From Pyrinomonadaceae bacterium MAG19_C2-C3 (lineage in GTDB: Bacteria; Acidobacteriota; Blastocatellia; Pyrinomonadales; Pyrinomonadaceae), in contig JANDLT010000015.1 in NCBI GenBank assembly GCA_024330265.1, forward strand, positions 23,568 through 87,567: a stretch of DNA of 64,000 nucleotides. Reading direction: 5' to 3'. Numbering within the stretch: position 1 is the first letter of the stretch; every line of letters starts with the position of its first letter. A program made the translations under genes and the position numbers. Of the stretch, positions 52,529 to 60,207 are shown piece by piece. Below the pieces are notes generated by a model. The model did no database searches. It was not told the DNA's origin and saw only the letters and a program-made list of their open reading frames with translations.

Positions 52529-54370
52529 TCATTGGTTTCGCTTGACGATAATGAGTGTCACGTCGTCCGCCGTGCGTGTGCCGCCCGCGAATTTGGTGAG
52601 GGCGGATTCGATGCGGTCGCGCAGGGCGGCGGCGGTTAAATCCATATTGGCGGTGATGGTTTCGCGCAGACGTTCGATGCCGAACTCCGTGCCTTCGGAG
52701 TCGGCGGTTTCACTCACGCCGTCGGAGTAGATTACGAGTACGTCGCCCGCGTTGAGATGTGTGGTTTGTTCTTCGTATTGGGCGTCGGGCGAGATGCCGA
52801 GCGGGATGCCGCCCGCGTCGAGTTGTTCGTGCGCTTTGGCTTCGCCTTCATGCGTGGGGCGGCGCACGAGAAGCGGCGGGTTGTGTCCGGCGTTAAGATA
52901 GTCGAGTGTGCCGCTTTCGGCGTCGAGTTCGGAGTAGAACAGGGTGACGAAACGGTTGGAAGGAATGTTCTCAGCCAAGTAGAGATTGACCGCGCTGATG
53001 GTTTGAGTCAGTGAAGTTTGGACGCAGGCTTGGGCGTGAATCGCGGCGTGGAGCGACGACATGAGAAGGGCGGCGGCAGTTCCTTTGCCGGACACGTCGC
53101 CAAGCGTGATGATGAGTTTGTCGTCGGGACGGCGTATGAAGTCGTAGTAATCGCCGCCGATTTCATAACACGAAAAGCTGATGCCGATGAGGTCGTAGCC
53201 TTCGACTTGCGGAGGCGTCGCGGGTTGGAAGCGTTGTTGGATTTCGCGCGCAAGATAGATTTCGCGCTCTAATCGTTCGCGGTCTAATTGTTCTTCGAGC
53301 AAGCGCGCATTCTCAACGCGAATCGCGGCGACGGAAGCGAGGGTTTTAAGAACTTCCAGATGTTCTTCGGTGAAGTTGGTGGTCGCAATCGGTGAGTCGG
53401 CATAGACGATGCCGAGTACCGCGTTTCCGGCTTGCAAAGGGACGGCGATGACCGAGCGTATGCCTTCGATGGAAACGGTGCTGTTCATAAAACGTGGGTC
53501 GTGTTGCGCGTCGCTGGTGAGGACGGAACGCCCGCGCGTCACGGTTTCATCGAGAATCGCGCGGCTGACTTTAATCGGCGTTGACGGCGGTTCGATAGTT
53601 CCCCGCGTCGTACCGCGTTGGGCGGCGGCGCGGACTTCGAGGCTGTCATGCGTCACGCTTCGCGGCGTCTCATCGCCGTTGGTGTTGCCGTTAGTATCGT
53701 GTTTGCGACGCAACATAATCATGCATCGCTCGGCAGGTACGGCATCGAAAACGAGGGAGACGATTTGCCGCAAAGTTTCATCGAGCGTCGCGGACGCGAG
53801 CAGCGTGACGCCGACTTTGCCGATAAGGGCGAGCAGATCGCTTTTCTCGCGTGCCGATGTAGCGAGTTCGGCGTTCGATTCGGCATTTGGTTTAAGCTGT
53901 TTTTTAGCGGCGACAACGCTGCCACGGTCACGCCCTGACGGTTGGGCGCGGCGGGCGTTTTCAATCGCTTCGAGCAGACCGGAAGTCGTGTTGCCGCCCG
54001 GCGCGACGGATGACCCGGCATCGGCGGCTACACCGATGCCGGTCAATGCCTTATTTGGCGAAGTGATGGCGACAATCGAATCGTCAGCGAGAAATTCAAT
54101 CTCCGTCTCACCGACGCGCAAGGTCGCACCCGGCGCGAGCGGTTGCGTATCGTTGATTTGACGGCTTTCGTAATAAGTCCCGTTCGCCGAACCTAAATCC
54201 TGAAGCACATAACGGTCGCCTTCAAAACGGACTTCGGCGTGAACGCGCGACGCGAACGGGTCGGGCAGACACACATCGTTGCGCGCCGAACGCCCGATGG
54301 TGATTCGCAGTTGACGAAGCGGAAAAGCTTCGGGTTTATAACCGGGATGTTTGATGATGAGTGAAGGCAT
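52529..54370 (-). CDS. FHA-GAF-PP2C (RsbU/SpoIIE-type) phosphatase
   Basis: 613 residues, three domains. FHA at ~1-100 (ITIGRSARNDVCLPDPFASRVHAEV, LQDLGSANGTYYES) reads phosphothreonine. GAF at ~180-345 (SDLLALIGKVGVTLLASATLDE, AVPLQAGNAVLGIVYADSP). PP2C/SpoIIE at ~370-610 (IQQRFQPATPP, CYEIGGDYYDFIRRPDDKLIITLGDVSGKGTAAALLMS, DVLVIYSDGVSETADSEG) has the metal-binding Asp. It dephosphorylates Ser/Thr on a partner-switch or kinase substrate. It belongs to the kinase/FHA run but is separated from it by the four-helix-bundle cassette. Confidence 0.93.
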   Translation of the reverse strand: MPSLIIKHPGYKPEAFPLRQLRITIGRSARNDVCLPDPFASRVHAEVRFEGDRYVLQDLGSANGTYYESRQINDTQPLAPGATLRVGETEIEFLADDSIVAITSPNKALTGIGVAADAGSSVAPGGNTTSGLLEAIENARRAQPSGRDRGSVVAAKKQLKPNAESNAELATSAREKSDLLALIGKVGVTLLASATLDETLRQIVSLVFDAVPAERCMIMLRRKHDTNGNTNGDETPRSVTHDSLEVRAAAQRGTTRGTIEPPSTPIKVSRAILDETVTRGRSVLTSDAQHDPRFMNSTVSIEGIRSVIAVPLQAGNAVLGIVYADSPIATTNFTEEHLEVLKTLASVAAIRVENARLLEEQLDRERLEREIYLAREIQQRFQPATPPQVEGYDLIGISFSCYEIGGDYYDFIRRPDDKLIITLGDVSGKGTAAALLMSSLHAAIHAQACVQTSLTQTISAVNLYLAENIPSNRFVTLFYSELDAESGTLDYLNAGHNPPLLVRRPTHEGEAKAHEQLDAGGIPLGISPDAQYEEQTTHLNAGDVLVIYSDGVSETADSEGTEFGIERLRETITANMDLTAAALRDRIESALTKFAGGTRTADDVTLIIVKRNQ

Positions 54371-54390
54371 AAAAAGCAGTATTAAGAAGT

Positions 54391-54889
54391 CAGGAGTCAG
54401 GAGTCAGGAGTCAGAATTTGGGCGGCGGAGGTTGGATTGTGGAAGTTAGAATTGAAGAGGTGTAGGCGTTGAGGAGTTTGCTGATTTCTTCGAGGCGTGG
54501 CATCAGCGTTTGAGTGTTAGAGTAGTTTAGGTCTTGGGATAGAATCAGGTAATAGCGACATTCTTCGAGGGAGCCTTGAGCGATGTTCATGAAGCGGGCT
54601 TTGTCGTTCGCGCCGCGCTTGACGAAGCCTTCGGCGATGTTCGCCGGAATCGAAACGGCGGCGCGGCGAAGTTGTGAAGTCAATCCGAAAAGTTCGTGCT
54701 TGGGGAAAGCTTCCGTCATTTTATAAACATCAACGACAAACCCATGCGCCTTCTGCCACACGATTAAATCACGAAAACTCCGCGCCGGTATCCTATTCAT
54801 TCCGTCTCCCGACATACTGCCTTCTGTCTTCTGACATACTGCTTCCCTGTCTTCATTCTGACTCCTGACTCCTGACTACTGGCTCCTGC
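54391..54889. mobile_element. Inverted-repeat cassette carrying a four-helix-bundle gene
   Basis: CAGGAGT units ending CAGAAT (54394-54417) form a perfect 24-bp inverted repeat with 54855-54878 (ATTCTG, then ACTCCTG units), further GGCTCCTG to 54889. Between them is only the four-helix-bundle gene, whose stop codon lies in the left arm. The right end shares GTCTTCATTCTG and GACTCCTGAC with the gene-less array at 974-1072. No transposase or target duplication was seen. Confidence 0.75.
54411..54800 (-). CDS. Four-helix-bundle protein (S23/IVP-like) enclosed by inverted repeats
   Basis: 130 residues from ATG 54800 (GGGAG just upstream). Family signature: SFRDLIVWQKAHGFVVDVY, KHELFGLTSQLRRAA, VSIPANIAEGFVKRG, IAQGSLEECRYYLIL, and LEEISKLLNAY. 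Such proteins occur in intervening sequences of 23S rRNA, as accessory Avd-like proteins of diversity-generating retroelements, and as free genes. Here there is no rRNA and no reverse transcriptase. The inverted repeat supplies the stop codon and the final ~3 residues. The longer open frame to 54815 is not needed. It interrupts a signalling gene run. Confidence 0.9.
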   Translation of the reverse strand: MNRIPARSFRDLIVWQKAHGFVVDVYKMTEAFPKHELFGLTSQLRRAAVSIPANIAEGFVKRGANDKARFMNIAQGSLEECRYYLILSQDLNYSNTQTLMPRLEEISKLLNAYTSSILTSTIQPPPPKF

Positions 54890-56360
54890 GTTTATCGTAT
54901 TCCGCCGTCAGTTGTTCTTCGTAGCGGCGTGCTTGCTGGCTGAATTGGGTGTTGCGCGCGAGTTGGAAGTGACGCAGGGCGGCGAGGAGTTCGGCGCGTG
55001 CGAGTTCCTTGGGGTCGCGTCCTTCCGCGAATGATAGCCCTAGATAATAGTTCGCTTCCGGGATTTCAGCGGCGACGGCGCGCAGTTCGGGAAGTGCCGA
55101 TGTGCGGTCGCGTGTCCAGAGTTGAATCGCGCGCCGGAAGCGTTCGGCGGGCGGAAGCGATGCGGTTGAAGCGGTTGATGCGTTCGGCGTCGGTGATGAA
55201 GTCGGCGCGGCGTTTCCAGCGTTCGGGGTCGCGGACGGCGAAGGGTTCGGTGCGGATGTCGACGAGGGCGGCGGCGCGGTGAGAAGCGCGAGGTTGTCGA
55301 GTTCGGTGAGTGTGCGACGGGCGAGGTCGCGTGTCGTGACGGTTTTCGAGAGGGCGAGCCGGGTAAAGAGTTTGCGCGCGTCTTCAAGTTGTCCGGCGGC
55401 GCGATAGGCTTCGGCGGCGCGCAAAAGCAGATTGTCGTCAATCGTATTTTTCGCGGCGGGCAGGGCAAGCAGAGCGCGATAGTTGGCGGCGGCTTCGAGA
55501 AACATCGCGGCGGCAAAGTTCGCGGCGGCGAGACGTTGGAGCGGGGGCGCGAGCGTCGGAGCGTTTTGCACGGCGGCGGTATAGGCAACGATGGCTTCGG
55601 GGCGATTGCCTGTGATTTCGAGGGCTTCGCCAAGTTGCAGATAAGCTTGACTGTTTTTCGGGTCGGAAGCAATAACGAGACGCAATAGTTCGACGGCACG
55701 CGGAGCATCGCCGCGTGCGAGCGAATCGGCGGCGGCTTCGAGTTGCGCGGTCACGAGATTTTCGGCGGGTACATCGTTCGGATTAACGGCGGCAGGCGTG
55801 AAGGTGTCGGTCGCAGCGGGCATCGCGGTCGCATCGTCATCGAAGTTTTCTTCTTGCACACGCAGAGCCAACCACACGCCCAAGCTTACCGCGAGGATGA
55901 TACCGACGAAATACAGAATATATGTTTTGGCTTTCGATGGCGGCGGGGGCGGCGGAAGGAAAGGATGCGTCGGCATCGCGCGGCGCGAAGCGAGAATTTC
56001 AGCGGGCGAGGGTTGTGCGCGCGGCGGAATGGGAACATGTATCGGACGACGTGAAGAGCGCGAAGCGTGCGAGGGCGGCGGAGTTTGAACGCGCGTGAGT
56101 TCATCGTCGCCGTTTGCCGTCAGACCGAGCGGGTCATCATCGTTGATGAGCGCGTCATTCGCGGGAGTCACCGGAGTCGCGTGCAAAAGAGTCGGGGCGG
56201 AATGAAGCGTCGGTTGATTGGTGTCGGGTTGGTCGTCGTTCGGTTGATTATTTGGCGGCGAAGGTGATAAGCGCGGCAAGCGCGCTCCGCACACGCGGCA
56301 GAAATGCGCGTCCGCCGCGTTCGATGTCGCGTCACAACGAAGACAAATTACCGGCGTCAT
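54876..56360 (-). CDS. Zinc-ribbon, single-pass membrane protein with TPR repeats
   Basis: 494 residues. N-terminal zinc ribbon (CLRCDATSNAADAHFCRVCG), a ~120-residue Pro/Asn/Thr-rich linker, a membrane helix (YILYFVGIILAVSLGVWLAL, about 146-165), then TPR-like repeats (ALEITGNRPEAIVAYTAAV, LRRLAAANFAAAMFLEAAANY-like), a second Ser/Pro/Asn-rich stretch, and a terminal ~80-residue block (ARAELLAALRHFQLARNT). The start overlaps the RDD gene by 4 nt (ATGA). Zinc ribbons also start the kinase and FHA genes of this cluster. It is possibly a scaffold or substrate for that kinase. Confidence 0.78.
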   Translation of the reverse strand: MTPVICLRCDATSNAADAHFCRVCGARLPRLSPSPPNNQPNDDQPDTNQPTLHSAPTLLHATPVTPANDALINDDDPLGLTANGDDELTRVQTPPPSHASRSSRRPIHVPIPPRAQPSPAEILASRRAMPTHPFLPPPPPPSKAKTYILYFVGIILAVSLGVWLALRVQEENFDDDATAMPAATDTFTPAAVNPNDVPAENLVTAQLEAAADSLARGDAPRAVELLRLVIASDPKNSQAYLQLGEALEITGNRPEAIVAYTAAVQNAPTLAPPLQRLAAANFAAAMFLEAAANYRALLALPAAKNTIDDNLLLRAAEAYRAAGQLEDARKLFTRLALSKTVTTRDLARRTLTELDNLALLTAPPPSSTSAPNPSPSATPNAGNAAPTSSPTPNASTASTASLPPAERFRRAIQLWTRDRTSALPELRAVAAEIPEANYYLGLSFAEGRDPKELARAELLAALRHFQLARNTQFSQQARRYEEQLTAEYDKRRSQ

Positions 56361-57004
56361 CTTTGCGGCATTCTTCCTTGATTAGAAATCCGGCGGCGCG
56401 GCGGGCGTGCGCTGTGGCGCGTCTCTACACTATCGCGGACGACGATGGTGTCGAATAGAAAGTCGTGCAGGGCGCGCCCGTCGCGGTTGAAGACGGGGAT
56501 GAGAAAGCCTATGCCGAGTGTGATGAGCGAGAGCGGGTAGCCGATGAGGTGACGCAGGAAGATGCGCGAGAAACTCACCGCGTCGCCGTTTGTGCGTTCG
56601 ATACGCAAGCCCGTCGCCCACTTGCCGAACGTGCGATTGGTCAAGCCCGCGAGAATCACGAAGTTGAAAACGAGCATTGCGGCGGCGAGGAGCAAGCCGA
56701 AACCTTCGACGACCGAATCGGTGCGCGCTCCGATTCCGGCGGCGGCGGTGCGCGAAAGCATCGTCGTGACGGCAAGGATTGCCGCCGCTAAAATGTAATC
56801 AATCAACAACGCGCCGCACCGCCGGGCGAACGGCGCGACACGCGAGGAATCCGTTGCTTCGCGCGTGGCGAATTGTTGGCGAACGCCCGACGCGGAAGCG
56901 TTCGCGGTGATGCGTCCGCGTGTGCGTTCGTCCGCGCGTGTGCGGTTGCCGGTCGTCGAAGAAATGCTCATGCGGGCTTTAGTTTCGTCCGTCATCATCG
57001 TCAT
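56357..57004 (-). CDS. RDD-domain membrane protein
   Basis: 215 residues. A Ser/Thr/Arg-rich cytoplasmic N-terminus (~1-60) precedes the RDD family core: APFARRCGALLIDYILAAAIL (the Arg-Asp-Asp pattern is R..D), FNFVILAGLTNRTFGKWATGLRI and DGRALHDFLFDTIVV. Three or four helices. The family's function is unclear (transport of Na+ has been shown for one member). It overlaps the kinase stop and the zinc-ribbon start by 4 nt each, so the three genes are a coupled operon. Its basic tail (ARPPRRRISNQGR) might be a kinase site. Confidence 0.88.
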   Translation of the reverse strand: MTMMTDETKARMSISSTTGNRTRADERTRGRITANASASGVRQQFATREATDSSRVAPFARRCGALLIDYILAAAILAVTTMLSRTAAAGIGARTDSVVEGFGLLLAAAMLVFNFVILAGLTNRTFGKWATGLRIERTNGDAVSFSRIFLRHLIGYPLSLITLGIGFLIPVFNRDGRALHDFLFDTIVVRDSVETRHSARPPRRRISNQGRMPQR

Positions 57005-58734
57005 CCGACGATAAAATGCAGCGTGGTTTCACCGAGTCTCAAACGGTCGCCGCTCTCCAGTGGGCGCGGTTGACGCGGTGCGAGTTCGACGGCTTCGTTG
57101 ATGACCGTGCCGTTGACCGAGCCTAAATCTTCGACGAGAAACGTGCCGCCTTCGCGCCAGATGCGCGCGTGACGGCGCGAGACTTTAGTGTTCGGGTCGA
57201 AGCGCGATAAATCAATTTCGGGAAAGATGTTCGACTCCGGGTCATTGCGCCCGACGAGATTGACATCCCTACGTAACTGAAACGCGGCATCGAGTTCGGT
57301 TGTTCCGGCAACGACGAGGCGGGCGGTCGCGCGTGCTTGGCGCAAGGTCGCGCTCGGCGTCGTTCCGGCGAGCGGTTGTTCGCGTCCGCAGTGCGCGCAA
57401 AATGAATCTTGCGAATCAATCCGTCCGCCGCAGAAACCGCAATACACGATTTCTTGCTGAATGGTTTCAAGCCCGCGCGTCGCAATCGTCACATCGCCGC
57501 CGACGGGTATGCGAAACGTCGCTTGCCCGCGATGCAGACGGTCTGTGTGGTGCGATAGAGCGTCGCGCATTTCCCGCGCCGAGTGGAAGCGTTCTTCGAG
57601 TTTATAAGCGACGGCGCGAATCAGTATCCGCTCCATTTCAACCGAGATGTTCGGGTTGATTTGGCGCGGGCGCGGATGCTTATCAAAATCGAAAATCAGC
57701 AAAGGATTTTCCTGCGGGTCGCTTCCGGTCAAGAGGTGAAACATCGTCGCGCCAAGGGAATATAAATCCGAGCGCGTTTCGACTTTGCCGCTAAATAGTT
57801 CGGGCGGAGCATAGCCCATCGTGCCGACGGCGGTGACACCTTTTTCGCGTCCCGTTTCGGTTTGCGTGACCCAGCGCGCGATGCCGAAATCAACCAGCAT
57901 GACGCGCCCGTTCGTGCCATCAATCATCAGGTTCGCGGGCTTGAGGTCACGATAGATAATCGGCTTCTCTTGGTTGTGAAGAAAGTCGAGAACGTCGGCG
58001 ACCTGACATCCCCATTCGGTGACAATCTTTTCATCGAGCCGCCCGCGCGGAGCATTCCGAAGGCGCGTCAGGAAATCGCCGCCGGAAATATATTTCATCA
58101 CGAGGTAAAAACGTCCGGCTTCCGCATCGTAAAAATAATCGTAAATCGTCGGAATGGAAGGATGTTCGAGCGAGGCGAGCAGCATTGATTCACGGCGAAA
58201 ATCGCTGATTGATTTTTCTTGCGCTTCCTCATCGAGTTGCGCCTGAATCATCTCTTTGACGGCGCGCGGGGCGTCGCCAAGATTCTGGTCGCGGGCGAGA
58301 TAGACCGCGCCCATGCCGCCGCCGCCGATGCGTCGGGCGATTTCATAACGCCCGTTAAGCAACGTGCCTGCTTCTAGCAGCTTTGCGGTCGCGTGCCTGT
58401 TGTCGGTCGCCAAATCTCCGGTTCGCACAAACTTGTCATCATCACCTTCGTCACGCGCGGCGGCTTTGACTTGAGACTCCGGTTCTTCGACGACGAGGCG
58501 CGGGGCGACGACTGTTTCGTCTAAATCTGGAGCGGCGGATTGTTCGGCTTGCTGTTCGGCTTGCGGCGCGGCAGGTTGGGCAGACGGTTGAGCGGACGCT
58601 CCGGCGGTCTGAACTTTCGCCGCGCCGTCGTTCGGCTTATCGGTTTTTTGCGCGGTTCCGCACCGACCGCAATAACGATCTTCCGCATTGACTTGCGCGC
58701 TACAATTAGGACACACCGGCATAACTATTTTCAC
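57001..58734 (-). CDS. Ser/Thr protein kinase with zinc ribbons and C-terminal FHA domain
   Basis: 577 residues. N-terminal zinc ribbon (CPNCSAQVNAEDRYCGRCG), Pro/Ala/Gln-rich linker, kinase domain (about 125-405) with IGGGGMGAVYLARD, a Lys in APRAVKEMI, DLKPANLMIDG, VDFGIARWV and GTMGYAPPELFSG. A second zinc ribbon (CGFCGGRIDSQDSFCAHCG) and a C-terminal FHA (RLVVAGTTELDAAFQLRRD; VSRRHARIWREGGTF; LVEDLGSVNGTVINEAVEL). No PASTA or membrane helix is present, so it is probably cytosolic. It overlaps the RDD gene by 4 nt. The FHA could bind its own phosphorylated form or the RDD/TPR partners. Confidence 0.94.
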   Translation of the reverse strand: MKIVMPVCPNCSAQVNAEDRYCGRCGTAQKTDKPNDGAAKVQTAGASAQPSAQPAAPQAEQQAEQSAAPDLDETVVAPRLVVEEPESQVKAAARDEGDDDKFVRTGDLATDNRHATAKLLEAGTLLNGRYEIARRIGGGGMGAVYLARDQNLGDAPRAVKEMIQAQLDEEAQEKSISDFRRESMLLASLEHPSIPTIYDYFYDAEAGRFYLVMKYISGGDFLTRLRNAPRGRLDEKIVTEWGCQVADVLDFLHNQEKPIIYRDLKPANLMIDGTNGRVMLVDFGIARWVTQTETGREKGVTAVGTMGYAPPELFSGKVETRSDLYSLGATMFHLLTGSDPQENPLLIFDFDKHPRPRQINPNISVEMERILIRAVAYKLEERFHSAREMRDALSHHTDRLHRGQATFRIPVGGDVTIATRGLETIQQEIVYCGFCGGRIDSQDSFCAHCGREQPLAGTTPSATLRQARATARLVVAGTTELDAAFQLRRDVNLVGRNDPESNIFPEIDLSRFDPNTKVSRRHARIWREGGTFLVEDLGSVNGTVINEAVELAPRQPRPLESGDRLRLGETTLHFIVG

Positions 58735-58749
58735 TCGTTACTAAACTGT

Positions 58750-58964
58750 AATTCACTCACCTTACGCGGTGGGTGAAGTTTCGCGGCTCTGCCGCCTGAT
58801 GTGCGGTGAGGCTCTGCCTCACCGGTAAGGATTTCTCAAACACCTTCGAGGCTATGCCTCGAAGCGCGGCGTAGCCGCCACAATTCTTATCACACAGACG
58901 GAAAGGCACAGCCTTTCCGCACATCGGGCGGCGTAGCCGCTTCACCGCGTAAGGTGAGTAATTC
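58750..58964. mobile_element. Multi-hairpin element, copy 2 with perfect ends and a 5-bp flanking repeat
   Basis: Ends ACTCACCTTACGCGGT (58755-58770) and its exact complement (58944-58959). AATTC directly flanks both sides (58750-58754 and 58960-58964), as a target duplication would. Inside are five palindromes: GGTGAGGCTCTGCCTCACC, TTCGAGGCTATGCCTCGAA, GCGGCGTAGCCGC twice and GGAAAGGCACAGCCTTTCC. It lies between the kinase start and the FHA gene stop. Confidence 0.85.
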
Positions 58965-58966
58965 AC

Positions 58967-59533
58967 TTAAAGAAGATGCAGTCGCAGAAACATTTTCCCG
59001 ACGATGATTTCATCTTTATCGGTGAGCGGTTGCGCTTGTCCGGGCAGCAAACGGCGTCCGCGATTTACGAACGTCCCGTTGGTCGAACCTAAATCTTCAA
59101 TCGTATAACCGTCAGCCGAACGCACGATGCGCGCGTGGCGGCGCGAGACTTTGGCTTCGCGGTCATCCGCATCCAAATCAACATCCGGGAAGATGCCGCC
59201 GTCGGCGTCCCAGCGTCCGATGTGTGTTTCGTCTTCACGCAAGAAAAACTCTTTTCCGGCGGATTCGCCGCGCACCACGACGAGGCGCGCGTGCGGCAAA
59301 CGCGACGATTTACCCGCGCCCGCGTGGACGGCGGGCGCAACCGCATCATTAAGATTTCCGGTTGTGTGCGGTGAGATTTGATTCATTGAAGTTTGTGCCG
59401 CCGTCGGGATGTTGATTGCTTGAACCGCTTGTGATGCCGCGTGCGCGTGATTTGATTGCAACCCGCCGCCGCATTCGTCGCAGTATTGCGCGTCGTCGGC
59501 GTTGGCAATCCGGCATGTCGGACAGTCAATCAT
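58967..59533 (-). CDS. FHA-domain protein with N-terminal zinc ribbon
   Basis: 189 residues from ATG 59533. Zinc ribbon (CPTCRIANADDAQYCDECGG), an Asn/His/Ala/Gln-rich linker, then an FHA domain (LVVVRGESAGKEFFLREDETH, DADGGIFPDVDLD, VSRRHARIVRSADGY, IEDLGSTNGTFVNRG). A longer open frame to 59650 starts 39 codons earlier without a ribosome site. It is the first gene of the minus-strand signalling run and could present phosphopeptides to or from the kinase next door. Its stop adjoins repeat copy 2. Confidence 0.85.
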   Translation of the reverse strand: MIDCPTCRIANADDAQYCDECGGGLQSNHAHAASQAVQAINIPTAAQTSMNQISPHTTGNLNDAVAPAVHAGAGKSSRLPHARLVVVRGESAGKEFFLREDETHIGRWDADGGIFPDVDLDADDREAKVSRRHARIVRSADGYTIEDLGSTNGTFVNRGRRLLPGQAQPLTDKDEIIVGKMFLRLHLL

Positions 59534-59723
59534 AAACGCTTCGTTTCTGCCGTAAAACCCTTCGGCACGGGTAACGGATTGAAGTTCAAAAGCAGCCACC
59601 GCGAAACGTCCGTGCATCAAAAAACCGACGACTTTTTCAACGACAATCAACCTGCGTATTCCGGTGACTTGGCTTCGGCAAGCCCATTGTAACTTGCCGC
59701 AAACGCCCGCGCCAACCTTGTCT

Positions 59724-60022
59724 CAATTACTCACCTTACGCAGTTTTGATTTTTAGCCCGATTCATCGGGCTTTCCGTGAAGCGGCGTTTAGACCAGCCG
59801 TTTGACGGCTGGGTGAAACACAAGTTGAACATTGGAGGGCGTTTCAACGTCCTTCTCGCTCCCGCTTTAGCATCCGGCTAAAGCCAACTTTCAAAAGGAC
59901 GTTAAAACGCCCTTTCAATTCTTACGCCCTGTGTCCACGCGATGAATCGCGTGGCTAGTCGCCGCTTCGCGGGAAGCCGCTTGAAAGCGGCTAAAGTCAA
60001 AACCGCGTAAGGTGAGTCAATA
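59724..60022. mobile_element. Multi-hairpin element, copy 3
   Basis: Ends ACTCACCTTACGCAGTTTTGA (59729-59749) and complement (59997-60017), one mismatch in 21. Flanks CAATT and CAATA. Inside, at least six different palindromes (AGCCCGATTCATCGGGCT; ACCAGCCGTTTGACGGCTGG; CACGCGATGAATCGCGTG; a GCCGCTTGAAAGCGGC stem) make up the element. Only the ends are shared with copies 1 and 2. Remaining gene-free DNA (59534-59723 and 60023-60207) shows nothing else. Confidence 0.8.
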
Positions 60023-60207
60023 TATATGCGCGACGGCATCGGCTTCAATGTCATGCGCGCGCTCGCAGCGGGATTTCGGTTAAGGTCGGGTGAAACCCGT
60101 CAGGCGATTTCGACGTAAGAGTAACCGTCAACAAATAAGCGGTTTGCTCGAACCTCTGCCGCCGACTTCAAACTAATTTTCATTATGTAAGGATTGCCCA
60201 AAACGCT

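Noticed and set aside
60023..60207. Riboswitch upstream of the efflux adaptor
   Set aside because: A CGGGTGAAACCCG hairpin is present, but no known aptamer consensus could be recognised.
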